64,000 nt of DNA, taken from Hymenopus coronatus. Lineage: Eukaryota; Arthropoda; Insecta; Mantodea; Hymenopodidae. Position 1 is the stretch's first letter. Each line of letters starts with the position of its first letter. Positions 23,551 to 34,654 of this stretch are shown in pieces. The stretch is taken from contig CM060900.1 of assembly GCA_030762935.1 (NCBI GenBank), forward strand, positions 112,186,620 through 112,250,619, given 5' to 3'. The notes below the pieces were generated by a model. It was given only the letters and a program-made list of their open reading frames with translations. It was not told the origin of the DNA and ran no database searches. The translations under genes were made by a program, and so were the position numbers.

Positions 23551-24579
23551 TGTGTGTTGTACTAATCCTCGCTCTTAACAAAAAAAAAACAAACTAAAAT
23601 GACGGAATGCACATCCAATATGCAGAACAAGGTTCGTGGACAGTGCGTTTTTAGGATCCTGTATGGGAAATTGCTTCTTTTTTTTTGTCATCCTTGTAAA
23701 TTCCTGAGGCAACATCTCAAACTGAATTGTTTATAAGAATGTTTTATACGAAATATTCTGTATCCATCCTCGGTAAAAGTGTGGACGGCGAAAACCAGCT
23801 GTCATCCAAAACGTGAAAGCATAAGCCTTACTGAAAAATTGAAACTACAGCTCTATGTTACCCAGAGTGGTAGCACAGCTTCAACAGTCTACTTAATAAT
23901 GCGACAATGCGACGTGCAAAAAGGTCCATATACACTCGTGTATACCGAGCTCAAGCGACTGTTACCTGTATTGTGTAACCTGAAAGACCATTCGACATGT
24001 TTTTCGGGTCTTACAATAAGGAATAATGTGCGACTGACACGTCACATGGTATAAACGCCGCAATTTAAATTAAGGCACTTTCCTGTCGCACAACACAAAA
24101 TCGCATGCTCAAATGGGGCCTTAATTGTATACTTTCGCAAAACATGTTCTCCACGTGAAAATGAATAAAATCGTGCATGTACACACTTATACGACTTACC
24201 TCATCCATTATCAGTAGGACTGGAATGAATTGAATTGAATGAGTGTATTTACTTAAATAACAATATACATATTTGATCTCCTGCAATCGCACGGAAACAC
24301 AGACATTAAATACCACCGTAATACAGAAAAATAAGCAAGATTAATGTAAAATAAATAGAGAAAGTTAGCAGTAGAAAGTAAAATAAACATATTCAAATAT
24401 AGGACTTAAATATAGACTACTCACAGAACAATGGTACACCGTAATTTGATGCATTATTTTCCCTATTATAGTAAACGAGAACAGTTCAGAGAAATAAATA
24501 AATGCAACACACGAGCAATAAGTGGAAAAGTTGAAAAATAAATAAACCACCAACACCAACATTTAACTCTTCTCACAAG
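23551..24579. other. Unassigned stretch
   Basis: The 91-codon frame at 23779-24054 has no motif I recognise. The segment 24360-24560 is very AT-rich. Confidence 0.3.
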
Positions 24580-24880
24580 ACCCCCCCTATTCCCTTCTGT
24601 GAGTTTTTTTTTTCTTCAAATATCCGTTTACCTATCCTCTTCACGTCTTCCCTGCCTGCCAGTAGCGTATTACATGCCCTTAACACTACATTCGAGGTGG
24701 TAAAGGAACGCGGTAAACATTTTTTCCCACCTACCTTCCACTCCCTTCTCTTGGACTATTCCTCCTCTCAAATGGGTCAGACTCTCCTAGCATTTTGATT
24801 TAATAAATTTGATGCTTTATCACTTCTATTTACTCTACAAACCATAGAAAAATGTTCTTCTAGCCACTTAAAATTAATCT
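24580..24880 (-). pseudogene. Possible non-LTR retrotransposon C-terminal relic
   Basis: The minus translation includes LRACNTLLAGREDVKRIGKR followed by an acidic/Lys-rich end and a stop, upstream of AT-rich non-coding DNA. The pattern (Arg-rich stretch, a LxxxNxLP-like turn, charged tail) is reminiscent of LINE reverse-transcriptase C-termini. It is degraded by frameshifts and the identification is weak. Confidence 0.25.
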
Positions 24881-24977
24881 CGATTCACGTATTTTTTTAT
24901 AAATAATGCCACATAGGACAATATGAACCGGATTCATTCACGATGGGAAATAAGTCCAAATATTTAAACCACTTGCC

Positions 24978-25176
24978 CCTTACCAAGGCGGCTCGGGTTC
25001 GATACCCGGCGAACGCATGTGGAATTTTTGGTGGACAAAGCGGCGCATGAGGCGAGTTTTCTCCGGTTACCCCGCCATCGCATTCCACCGGTGCTGCATC
25101 TTAAATCCACGTATCATCAGTGCCATTGCCTGTGATGCCAAATGTAGTAAACGCTGGCGGTAACACTATAAAAAAT
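24978..25176 (+). mobile_element. SINE family 1 copy
   Basis: Starts within the tRNA-like head (CTCGGGTTCGATACCC, B box), then GGTGGACAAAGCGGCGCATG, TTCTCCGGTTACCCCGCC, GTATCATCAGTGCCATTGCC, ending with a short A run. No target duplication seen. The minus frame 24897-25088 is antisense to it. Confidence 0.8.
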
Positions 25177-25309
25177 CGTTGTGCACGCTGTATTTGATGA
25201 TTACCAGAATAACTTAGGTAAAGGTAAACGTACAGAGAACATCTTGGAAATGGTTAATGCCTTGAAAATAAATTACTGGACACAAACTGTACATTTTAAA
25301 TATCCCTGC

Positions 25310-25445
25310 AGTAAGTTGTATATGCATTTCATATGTTGGATAGGTAGAGGTTGGAGTGAAAAATCCAATGCCATAGCCAGGATTTGAACCACGGATCTGC
25401 CGGTCTCTAGTCGGTCGCTCTAACCACTGTGCTATCAGGATAACC
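25310..25445 (-). mobile_element. tRNA-derived SINE fragment
   Basis: On the minus strand: GATAGCACAGTGGTTAGAGC (A box), then GTGGTTCAAATCCTGGC (B box), about 45 bases apart. This is an excellent tRNA-gene promoter pair. The 3' acceptor side does not pair with the 5' side, so it is likely a SINE head and not a working tRNA. Confidence 0.6.
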
Positions 25446-26190
25446 TACCGGTACAGCATTATTTCCTCAACTGATTCGCAGTTTCCCGGTAAACCACAAG
25501 GTGATCTCAAATTATTTTGTGTTGACATGCCACAATGGCGACTAACAATGTTGTAAGTATTTTAAATTCCGGACTTCATAAATTAACCAACTATTATGGT
25601 CAAATAGTGTTAATGTAATTGTTTCTTCAACACTTCATATGTTTCAATCTATGTAAAAACTCAGTAAGAATGAAGAATACTTCATAGCCTGGTCAGGGAA
25701 AATTTAACAAACATATTTTAAACGTGTCAATATTAGATGTCAAAATTGGCACAGAGATAGTTTTTAATGTAAGGAGAAGTTTAGTGGGAATACTTGAAAA
25801 AGCAGAGTTTACATTTAGTAAATATATGGAAACGAAACCCTTACGACGCTGTCTGACTCCTTTAAACATTCCGTCATCTCGAGTGATGCCCCATTTGCAT
25901 AAGCGTCGACTGGTTTCTATGTTGACTGGCAAATAGAAGCATACACAGTTCATATCATTCCTGCAACACAAACTGTAGTGACGCCATCAAGTCCGAGTTT
26001 AGTTGTTCTCTACAACAATGTACCTAACTTGTATTTTCTCCTTCAAAGTTGGTTCAGACACATCGCTTATGCAGGCAGAAACAGAAACGCAAACACGAAG
26101 CACACGTTGCTGGTTTGCTTACAATAGATTCTAGAACAAGATTCTAGCAGAGTCAGGCTTTACGTTGTACAGCAATTGCAGTAAATCCTA
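25446..26190. other. Unassigned stretch
   Basis: Two opposite-strand frames (25693-25971 and 25724-25936) overlap completely and neither shows a family motif. Confidence 0.3.
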
Positions 26191-26255
26191 CGAGGGTCGG
26201 CTGATAAGTCCCGGGCCTCTCAATGAAAACAGCATTTAATAAAAAATGTTTTGCT

Positions 26256-27314
26256 TTATTTCTCAACATAATCTCCAGAAAGGCTAATACATTGGTCATG
26301 TCGGTGTTCTAATTTAATTAAACCATCTCTGTAGTGCAATTTATCAAGGTCCTCAAAATAACTGTTTGCCTTATCAATGACCTCCTCGTTGCTGTGAAAT
26401 ATTCGTCCCCCAAGAAATATTTTGAGGTTTGGGAACTGGTGGTAGTTACTGGGTGCTAGATCTGGCGAATAGGGTGGATGATCAAGCAAATCGAACTTTA
26501 ATTCGCACATTTTCCCATTGCAATGACTGAACGATGGGTCGGAGCATTGTCATGATGAAACAAGTTTTTTTTTTTTTTTTTTTTTTTTTTTTGTAAAATG
26601 AGGCTTTTTCTTTTCACCACATCACTCAAACGTTGCAGTAAGCTGGCATAATGTCACCAGTGATACTTTACCCTTTTCCAAGTAATCAATACAAATAAGT
26701 CTCTGTGTATCCCAGAAAACACTCGCCATAACCCTGTCAGCTGGCAAAGTTGACTTTGCTTTTTTTGGAGTTTGGTTGACCTGGCGCAATCCACTGTTTT
26801 GACTGTTATTTACTTTCTGGAGTGTAGTGAAATATTCAAGTTTCATCCATGGTAATAAGTCGTCTCAACAATTCACTGGGGTTTTTACGGTAGAGCTCCA
26901 CATTCTTAACAGAAACACTTTTTCTTTGGAACTTTTGATCAGGGGTCATCAAACGCGGCACCCATCTTGCACAGACCTTTTTAAAAGCCCAAAAAATTGC
27001 TTAAAATATTACCTGCACGTTTGTTTATGTGTTTACAGCCTCTGCTATTTCAAACAACTTTAATATGCGGTCTTCCTGTACTAAACGATGAATTTTTTCA
27101 TTGCTCTGGAGTTGTCACTTCTACAGGGCGTCCAGAGCGAGGCTCATTACTAGTGCTCGTACGCCCCATTTTGAACTCTGCAACCCACCTTTTAATCATT
27201 GAATATGAAGGGATAGTCTTTCAATGTACTGTCCAGTTCCTCCTTGATTTCTTTAGGCATTAAGCCTTTCAGATGGAAGTATTTAAACACTGCTTGTTTT
27301 TCCAAATCCTCCAT
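26256..27314 (-). pseudogene. Mariner transposase, dead copy
   Basis: Starts MEDLEKQAVFKYFHLKG with the helix-turn-helix region, and after a frameshift in about codon 27 shows a MIKRWVAEFKMGR block, a SGRPVEVTTPEQ linker followed by a stop, the first catalytic region ITMDET (Asp kept), a FWDTQRLICIDYLEKGK segment, the HHDNAP block (second Asp, kept), YSPDLAPSNYHQFPNLK and the C-terminus GDYVEK. In the third catalytic position, SPDLAPSDYH in active relatives, an Asn stands here instead of Asp. Several stops and frameshifts are present. The run of Lys codons before the second catalytic block has expanded to 28 T on the + strand (26565-26592). Confidence 0.85.
26565..26592 (+). repeat. Poly(T) run of 28 inside the mariner transposase
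   Basis: On the coding strand this is poly(A), placed where relatives have a short Lys-rich stretch, so it looks like slippage expansion of AAA codons and not a retroposed tail. Confidence 0.8.
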
Positions 27315-27714
27315 TTTCGTTAAAACTCTAAAGTTGTCTTACTTAAAATTCTGTCATTCAAAAGCTAAACAAGCTACTGACCTGTAACTATGGATACAAG
27401 CTAGTCTCTAGAATTAAATTATACGATGCTACCGTCTAACTGACCTACTGGCGCCATTTCTGTGTGAGGTCCGTGACTTCTCAGCCGACCTTCGTGTTTC
27501 AACTAGAGGAATGCCTTATACTAATTTTGCAGTTTTAACTTTGATAAACTGACAATATAAATTAGTAATTGCATTATACTTGCACTGGTGTCCAAAACTA
27601 AAGCAAATTTACATTATCATTGTGTACAGTCCGTTTTATTGGGATATACTCTGCATGATATATAGGTACGTGTAGAGCAACAATGCGTAGCTGGGTGATC
27701 AATAGATTTGACCT

Positions 27715-27890
27715 TATTGCCCTATGAGCAGATAGGTTTAGGTCTACGGTGCAGCCTCGCCGTGGTATGGCTTCTAACTCATTTTCGTGAAGGTACCGGC
27801 TTCGATCCAAGAATTGTTCGAGGTTCGTGGTTTCCTCGGGTCGGGTGGCGAATGCTAGGATCTATCCTGTCTATCATTTCATGTTCCCAT
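27715..27890 (+). mobile_element. tRNA-derived SINE fragment
   Basis: A-box-like TGGTATGGCTTCTAACTC and B-box-like CGGCTTCGATCC, followed by a GGTTTCCTCGGGTCGGG body. Family not matched with others in the window. Confidence 0.45.
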
Positions 27891-27913
27891 CACTTCCTTA
27901 TCATCTGTTATTA

Positions 27914-28111
27914 ACACCAGGTTTGGTATTTAGCGATGTTTTCGTTTTTGAGCTATGCTGCCCACAGGTACGGACAAACACATGGATCTTTTCTAAAAAA
28001 AAATTGTTTTAGTTAGGGGACCTCAAAACATTAATTTCCGGCGATATTTCGACATCGACTTTTTTGGTGGGACACAATGCACATTGTATGTATATATGGG
28101 TTAGAAAAAGT
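27914..28111 (+). repeat. Repeat family A, right-end fragment
   Basis: Starts with CCAGGTTTGGTATTTAGC, then TTTTTGAGCTATGCTGCCCA, GGGGACCTCAAAACATTAAT, TTTCCGGCGATATTTCGAC and the right end TTAGAAAAAGT. Confidence 0.8.
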
Positions 28112-28879
28112 AAAAAAGCATATGGAGTTGCGCAAACTTTAAACTGTATTAGTGTTTTTAAAATCAGCTGATACTTTTGCTTTTCTTACACATGAATTAC
28201 TTAATCTTTGTGAAGAGCTGTATACGTTCAAGAAACGCTAGTATTAATTTATACACAAATAATTCTTAATAATACATAAAATCATGCTGTCCAATGTTGT
28301 AGTAAAATCATCTGATACAAATGATTCATAAGTTAGGTAAAACGTATTCAGCCCATTGCTTTAGTAGCAATTTTTAGGTTAGGTATTGTCTTGCAGAAAA
28401 CAATTTTCCTCAAGAATAGTATTGTAACTACTTCAGGGGAAGAAAGAGGGAAAGTGAGTAGGTCTGTAGACACTTTACAGAAGAGCAACAGAGCGGAGGC
28501 GATGATGGCCCTTAATCTTTTCAAACCCTCGGCGTCATATTGGTTTGCTCCTACAGAGGATGTTTGCTCAAGTCAGAATTTTAATGAAAAGCAACATAGC
28601 AATCAGACTAACAACTAAGAAACACCACCAGTTGAATATCCTCGGGACTCAAACTGAGGATCCCTCAAATTTAAGTCTCTCGAGTTTGTGCCCGAGCCAT
28701 TCATTCGATTTCATGGCAAAGACATATACTAAGAAGAAAATTAAGCAATGTTCTTTAACCAATTAGATTTCTGGGTGTTACATTTATATCTTCTAAGCCA
28801 GGTTTTTCATATTAAAGTATATATCTTGACTGAGCCATCAAAGAATGACAGAATAAACTTACCAACTTTAAGATAAATT
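28112..28879. other. Unassigned stretch
   Basis: Frames at 28391-28618 and 28545-28766 show no recognisable motif; they may belong to the 5' side of the LINE relic that follows. Confidence 0.3.
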
Positions 28880-29612
28880 GAAATATTTAAATACTATGCT
28901 ATAAGCAGACAACCAAGTGATGTTAAGTGCCTCACAAAATAAATTACTAATGGCTGTCTAAAATTAAACGAAATAGTTGCAGAGTACAATTTTGAAATAT
29001 CAGTAATGAAAACGAAAATATTTACTTTTTGGAGGAAGATCCACAGATCCAAGAATGTTGTTAATAATAAAAAAAATTTTAGGAAATTCAAATTTTAATG
29101 AATTAGGATGTAATATGCCTTACAGGCAGATAGATGACATAAATATTAAAATATATAAATGTAATAGAATGTGGAACAAAAGGCCAATCATTGAAACATA
29201 AAGCACTAAGGGGTACAAAACTTAAGTTTTATAACGTGATTGCTGTACCTGTTTTAAAATATCAAATTGGGTTGTTAGAAGCGATTTAGAGAAGGGCTAT
29301 AAAACTCACAAAAAAAGAGTAAATATTTAGGGTGTATAAAAGCTGAGTCGATTAAATGGCATCCAATGAAATTAAGGCGGAAACAGAGGTTTTGCACATT
29401 ATTTGAAGCTTGTGCTGGTTTAAATGCAAAGGTGGACATTACTGACAGATTAGAGAACCCAACATATTACACACCAAACGGATATTTATTCAAAATTAGA
29501 AGGTACAGAACAGATGTACGAAAATTATTTTTTAAACAGTTGATGCTAAAAGTAGGTATTTTACCGGATGCCTATAGTGTTAAAAGCAGAAAGTTCTGTC
29601 ACTCAGTGTTAT
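28880..29612 (+). pseudogene. LINE (non-LTR) reverse transcriptase, C-terminal remnant
   Basis: In shifting plus frames, a segment like LNEIVAEYNFEISVMKTKIF, then a Lys-rich turn and a FNELGCNMPY-like block (family: F-x-Y-L-G-C-D-I-S-Y) can be followed, then VIAVPVLKY (family: MAVPVLTYG). This is the thumb region after the YADD core of LINE reverse transcriptases. The intact 82-codon frame 29366-29614 continues with RRKQRFCTLFEACAGLN and FKIRRYRTDVRKLFFKQ, which resembles the C-terminal tail of jockey-like elements. It is 5'-truncated and full of stops. The two halves may derive from different LINEs. Confidence 0.5.
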
Positions 29613-30510
29613 AAAATTATAGCAATACAATGCAGCCAACTTTGGTTATGCTTTTAGGGCCTCATTTAAGTAGGTTATGACTCTATGAAAGTTCGTATCG
29701 GTCCATAAAATGGTGGATGGTTTCAATGTCATGAACATGGAATCTGCTGAACCAGATGAAATTATGTAAGCAGAGCAGAGAGCAAAGATACAAATGCTAC
29801 ACTGCCTCCATTGTATAGAATGTTTTCGTTCTGTACGAGTAAGTCATCGTGTTGTCAGCACTGATGCTAAGCAAGGCAACAACTGAATATCACAGACCAT
29901 TAAGCATGAACTCCGTGAAATAGGTAAAACAATTTATTTATAATTATAATATGTCTATAAATATTCAGAATGTTTTAAAAAATAGGCCTACGGCCTCATT
30001 TCGCAAGTTTCCTGCTCACAATATAAATCACAATTTTTACCAATTGTATCATAAATTACTATTTTCAATAGAACCATTAAAGGATTGAATGAATTGCTTA
30101 CAGCAGCCTTTCAGGACTATTCTCTGTCTTTGAAGAAATTTTGGAAAAATCTCAGTACAATAAGTGTGGGATAATATATTGTAAATGATACCTTTATATG
30201 TGTTTGTGATAGCATATTATTGTAAATTCTACTGGTAAATTTATTGGCGATACTCATTAGATAGTTAATGAATGGAAATAGTAGAATAATTAATAACTTC
30301 ATAACTGTCTGTATTAACGCTTATACCTAGTTGCACAAAACCGAACCCCGGTAGATGTAGTAATCTGTTTCGAAACTTTTAGTTCATATAAGTTTTATTA
30401 ATTTTGGATAAACTTTATGTAATTAGATTCATAATTGGACTGTTTTATCCATGTACTTGTTTATTGCTTATTTCACTATTATTTTGACATTATTTTGTGA
30501 TTTTATATAT
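29613..30510. other. Unassigned stretch
   Basis: Nothing recognised; AT-rich. Confidence 0.35.
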
Positions 30511-30883
30511 ACAGGCTGTTAATGAACTACACCGAAATAATTTCCGAGATTGCGCACGTGACTGATATAAGTAATTTGAGATGGGTGATGCATGGTCCCC
30601 GGATAAACATAACTCAACTACATAGCGTTAAACGTGTGGGTATCAGGTGCTAATAAGTCGGTGTTAGAGCAAAGTTGGTTGAAAAAATGCCTTAGAATGT
30701 CTTTAAAACTGCTGCCCGAATATAGAAATATCAATTTTTAGCAGCTCGTTACTAGCATTCTCAAGATTTAATGTCGCAAAAATCTGTAAAATCTCGAACT
30801 AATCACTTGACAGTGCGACACTGAGAGCGTTCATTAACTGATTTCTTGAGGTAGCCTACCCTGGAGACGTTTTTTCAACTGCT

Positions 30884-30955
30884 CTAGTGGCTTAATGCGT
30901 AACTCGGGAAGCAGCTGTCCCAAAGGTCATGTGTTCGATTCCTGTCATAGGGTAA
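30884..30955 (+). other. tRNA-like segment inside the TIR element
   Basis: TAGTGGCTTAATGCGTAACTC and GTGTTCGATTCCTGTC lie about 45 bases apart, like A and B boxes. The middle GGGA-TCCC pair could form an anticodon stem. The acceptor stem does not pair, so it may be a pseudo-tRNA or SINE head. Confidence 0.45.
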
Positions 30956-31021
30956 ATGTTTATTATTATTAATTTTTTCATTCCAGACGAAGAGCCGCGA
31001 TACGTGAACGAGACCTGAGCT

Positions 31022-31078
31022 CGGAAACTATCTTTCACTTGAAAGCCAGTATCATAACCACTACGCTAGAGAGGTACG
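31022..31078 (-). other. Second tRNA-like segment, opposite strand
   Basis: On the minus strand: CTAGCGTAGTGGTTATGATAC followed by TTTCAAGTGAAAG and GAGCTCAGGTCTCG. The A-box part is strong, the B-box part weak. It faces the plus-strand segment about 65 bases away. Confidence 0.35.
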
Positions 31079-31279
31079 CTGTAATATGCCTCTTCGTTTT
31101 TCGTGTTATGCTCTCGAATGGTGGATAAATTAGCCAGTGGCGTACTGGCACTTCAGAAACTTATAGCCGTTACTTCGACATTTCAATAAACAGGCCATAA
31201 ACCTCTTATCTCAAAGTACTTATTTAAGTACTCTACATATTCTGTGTAATTATTTCGGTATAGTTCATTAACGCCCTGT

Positions 31280-32724
31280 GTATAATAATGGCAAAATGAG
31301 ACGTAAACAACTTACAAATGACTTAATATATTGTAGGATACCTGATATGGTCATTTTGAGTAAATTATATTCCATTAATAAGAGCTAATGTGGCACCAGT
31401 TTCAGCAATCAATATTAGTGGCAAGATTTCGAAATACCGATATAGCGGTGCCCTCCTAAAGCAATGCTGGCATAAGCATGGGTTTGATTATAAAAGCTTC
31501 AGTAATTGGGTCAGAAGAGCCGTATCAGCCCTGTTTACTTGAACTGCTGACGAGATACAGTCCCACGTACTGGCTGACGGCATGTAAAGTACAAGATTCA
31601 AAATGTAGTCGAATTGATTTTGGATAACCCTAGGGTTTCCTTATACTCTAACAGTAAAATCTTAACAGTAAACTTCTTAACAGTTAAATACCTGTGTCTT
31701 TTCGCACCCGCTTCTGGTCGTTTTAACCAAAAGTACACCCTCCTGCAGCTTAAGCTCTGAGGACATCTGCTTTCCTCTCGCATGTGTGAACAGCTCTACC
31801 CCTGAAGTTTCAACACCCTAGTATGCGCAGTGTAGAGGTGAAGCCTGTCGCATGTGGCATCCACAATGTTTAACAACGTAGATAGAGTAAATCCATTACA
31901 GATATCCTGGTTTGAATACAGAAACGAATGGACTTTAATAAACGGCCATCTGTTGTATTAAACTATAAACGGAAAAGATTCCGAAACATATGTAGACCAA
32001 TAGCCAGATGAATCGATCAATCCTCTTGATTAGAAACAGGCCTAATGGCCGGTTCATGACGTTTACCAAGACCAGTCTTCAACTGCTAAGTTATAATCAT
32101 TACAATTCTAGGACAGTTAAGCATGTTGAATGAAACTGCTTGTATTCAGATTGGTGCATTTTCTTTGTTTTGTGGTGAAGTTTTATTGAAGAACACTAAT
32201 TTTCAACTAAAGTTATAATCGTAATTGCTGGCATAACCCTTGAAATTCCGACTGCTAAATCCTTTAGTTCTCAAAGGGATCTAAAGCCACATAATACCCA
32301 GCTGAGGTCCTGAGATAGAGAACTTGGCACGAGAAACATTTGATCCTATGCTGTTGTAGTAGATTTCTGACCGACGTCCTAACTGTCTGATACGTGAGAC
32401 ACACTTTAATGTAATCATGCCAGTGTCCTCGTGCATCAGCGCATTCTGTCTGAATTGCTCACTACAAAGTACGAGCTTTGACTACTACTGCATTATTTAG
32501 CAGCATCAAGCATCTACCCACACTGAAAGCAAATGAAACTTGCTGTTCAGGAGACAAATGCCACTCTTCATATTTTGTATTTTAGTATACTGCAACTTAA
32601 ATCAGTAGACTGCTACACGATATAGGAAAAAGAACATATATTGGGACGTTCAGCAGATTCTCAAGATATCAAAGAGAAAGTAGAAAAAAAGATATATACC
32701 TCTGAAATTATATTTTATCTCCAC
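31280..32724. other. Unassigned stretch
   Basis: No gene-like frame or repeat ends were recognised. Confidence 0.35.
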
Positions 32725-32799
32725 GAATAATAAGTAGGGGAAGTGTTGTATTCCAAAAAAATGGCTAAAATTGAGTTTTATTTACGGAAGCTCGTTAAA

Positions 32800-33042
32800 G
32801 CATTGGTTCTCAGCGTACCATTCTATATTCGGCGTGAAAGGCCCCTTAATTTTGCTCTTTATCATGCTTGAGATAAATCTATGACACGGGACCAACGTCT
32901 TAACGTCTCTTCGGAGGAAAGCCATGCTAATGAATTTTACACCCGAAATAATACATCGCCCTCCATCGGGTTTGAACCCGCGACCTTGGGAATTAAATGT
33001 TAGCTTCACAGAAGACGACTTTATTTCATCGGAAATAATTGC
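32800..33042 (-). mobile_element. SINE family C copy, nested in family A
   Basis: On the minus strand the B box GGGTTCAAACCCGATGG lies near 32956-32973, with body words GTCGTCTTCTGTGAAGC, GGCTTTCCTCCGAAGAG and CGTTGGTCCCGTGTCATAG. A second copy lies at 59664-59893. The 75-codon frame 32782-33009 is inside it. Confidence 0.65.
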
Positions 33043-33052
33043 ATTGAGGCCC

Positions 33053-33281
33053 TACGGTGGCCGCACCGTGGCCGAATGGTCAGACCACTCGCCTCTCACC
33101 TAGATCCCAAGCGACCGGTTGTGAGATTTGTGGTGGACAAAACGGCGCAGGGGCTGGTTTTCTCCGGGTTCTCCGGTTTCTTCCGTCATTACATATCACC
33201 GGGGCTCCACCTTCATGTATCATCAGTGTCATCGCCTGTGGTGCCAGAGCAGTAAAAGCGGGCGTTAAATACTACCAAAAA
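33053..33281 (+). mobile_element. SINE family 1, full-length copy with 10-base target duplication
   Basis: The duplication ATTGAGGCCC flanks it perfectly at 33043-33052 and 33282-33291. The head CCGTGGCCGAATGGTCAGAC is a good A box (33067-33086), but about 14 bases containing the B box have been deleted (CCTAGATCCCAAGCG where other copies keep CGGCTCGGGTTCGA). Body and 3' end GCGGGCGTTAAATACTACC are intact, followed by a short A tail. The 79-codon frame 33057-33296 is explained by the SINE. Confidence 0.9.
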
Positions 33282-33770
33282 ATTGAGGCCCCATGAACGT
33301 AAAACGTATTTTCAGAAAAAGGTGTGTGGGGGGGCAGCATATAATTCAGAAACGAAAAGTCGGCTAAACACCAAACTTGGTATTTAAATTCAACACGTAT
33401 CAAGGATGTGCCGGAAGAGTTGTAAGAGAACTCCCTCGCACCAAATATCCCTTAGATGGAAACACTTTCAAACATTTTTATTTTCTCAAAAATGCCTCTA
33501 AGGGTTATGACTGAAATACCATTGTTTAAGATATGTTTCTGACAAATTAAATTTATATCCTGATTTTTTCAGGGAGTAGCTTATGAAGTTCTTTTGATTC
33601 TAAATGCCTTTTCCATAACTGGTAAACCATAAGAGAAAAACAAAGCTTTACGACACAAAATGTAGATATCATTAAAGTACACAATTTATATAAAATAAAC
33701 ATTTTAATAATTTCCGAGACATTTCTTCTTACTTGGTAGAATAAGAGGTGATAAATTTGGCTACGGGAAA

Positions 33771-34654
33771 ACACACACAATCACCTTACAGTGACGAAAC
33801 CATGCAGAAATCTTAGAAAGATGCTTCCCTCACGCCAGTTAGCCCCAGCTAGGGTTTGAATAGAATGTTTGCTTTACTTTTCTCAAATGGAAAGTCCTTA
33901 GTCGTTCTTTTTTATTATTTTCTTTTTCCTGAACATGTAAAGGAACGTAATTTCACAGCACATAATGACCAGCTCTTATAGGTTTTAACCATCGTTTAAG
34001 CTTACTGTATTTTCCTATTTCCGTTTTACCTACAACGTAATGCGTATGTAATCAAATCATGTATAGCAATTTTTAGCTGGATTAATACAAAGGAGATGGA
34101 AGAATAATATTGTAAGAACACTTTGTTTGTTGAAGAATTGTAGAGAAATGTGTGTGAATGTAACAAATATTTTTATTTTAACTGTATCAGGATGTAGCGC
34201 AGCTCAGTATAAAATATTCAGCTTAATCTTTACCAGGAATGGGACCTCATTACCGTCGATACCTCAGTGCTCTCGATTCTCGGTGATATCAAAGTATGCC
34301 TAATACTTTCATTCGAGAACTTGTACTCAAATGATGAAAGTTTCGATTCTAAAAAGTATTCGAATACAGAGCATTTGATTCTTGAAAACATTCAATTCTG
34401 GCCATCACTACTTCGCATGTGTCCCTAATGAGTTGCTGACTATATTTCTTGATGGATTCTGACTGCGTTTCTTGTGGGTGAATGAATGCAGCATCGTGTA
34501 TAAATGAAAACATGCAGAACAATTGTGGAAGGAGTCGAGGTTCTCATGTAACATGCAGCATTTTGTTGTGAATGAAGGATAGTTATGTAACAGAGTTGAT
34601 GTATCTGAAATTCTTACATGTTCTTATAAAATATCTTACGTGTTTCATTCAGAC
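33771..34654. other. Unassigned stretch
   Basis: Nothing recognised until the extended left edge of the next family-A copy (about 34615). Confidence 0.35.

Larger units (their letters stand above)
26193..27494 (-). mobile_element. Near full-length mariner element
   Basis: The ends are inverted repeats, CGAGGGTCGGCTGATAAGTC at left and its near-complement GACTTCTCAGCCGACCTTCG at right, with TA at 26191-26192 and a decayed TG at 27495-27496. The length of 1302 is typical of an intact mariner. It carries one transposase relic on the minus strand. Confidence 0.9.
30511..31279. mobile_element. TIR element carrying two tRNA-like segments
   Basis: Left end ACAGGCTGTTAATGAACTAC and right end TAGTTCATTAACGCCCTGT are inverted repeats, extending inward through CCGAAATAATT on both sides. 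Length 769, no transposase code. Target duplication is uncertain; TATA occurs near both ends (30506-30510 region and 31280-31284). Confidence 0.7.
32725..33770 (-). repeat. Repeat family A copy split by nested SINEs
   Basis: The right part (GTAGGGGAAGTGTTGTATTCC at about 32733) is separated from the rest (ACGAAAAGTCGGCTAAACAC at about 33350 onward) by two SINE insertions. The remainder keeps CCAAACTTGGTATTTAAATTC, CAAGGATGTGCC, CTCAAAAATGCCTCTAAG and CCATAACTGGTAAACC. It proves that family A is older than both SINEs. Confidence 0.75.

Noticed and set aside
25360..25435. Functional tRNA gene on the minus strand
   Set aside because: Promoter boxes are strong, but the acceptor stem is not complementary and SINE-like body follows.
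30884..30955. Functional tRNA gene
   Set aside because: A and B boxes are visible, but the acceptor stem does not pair, so it is kept only as tRNA-like.
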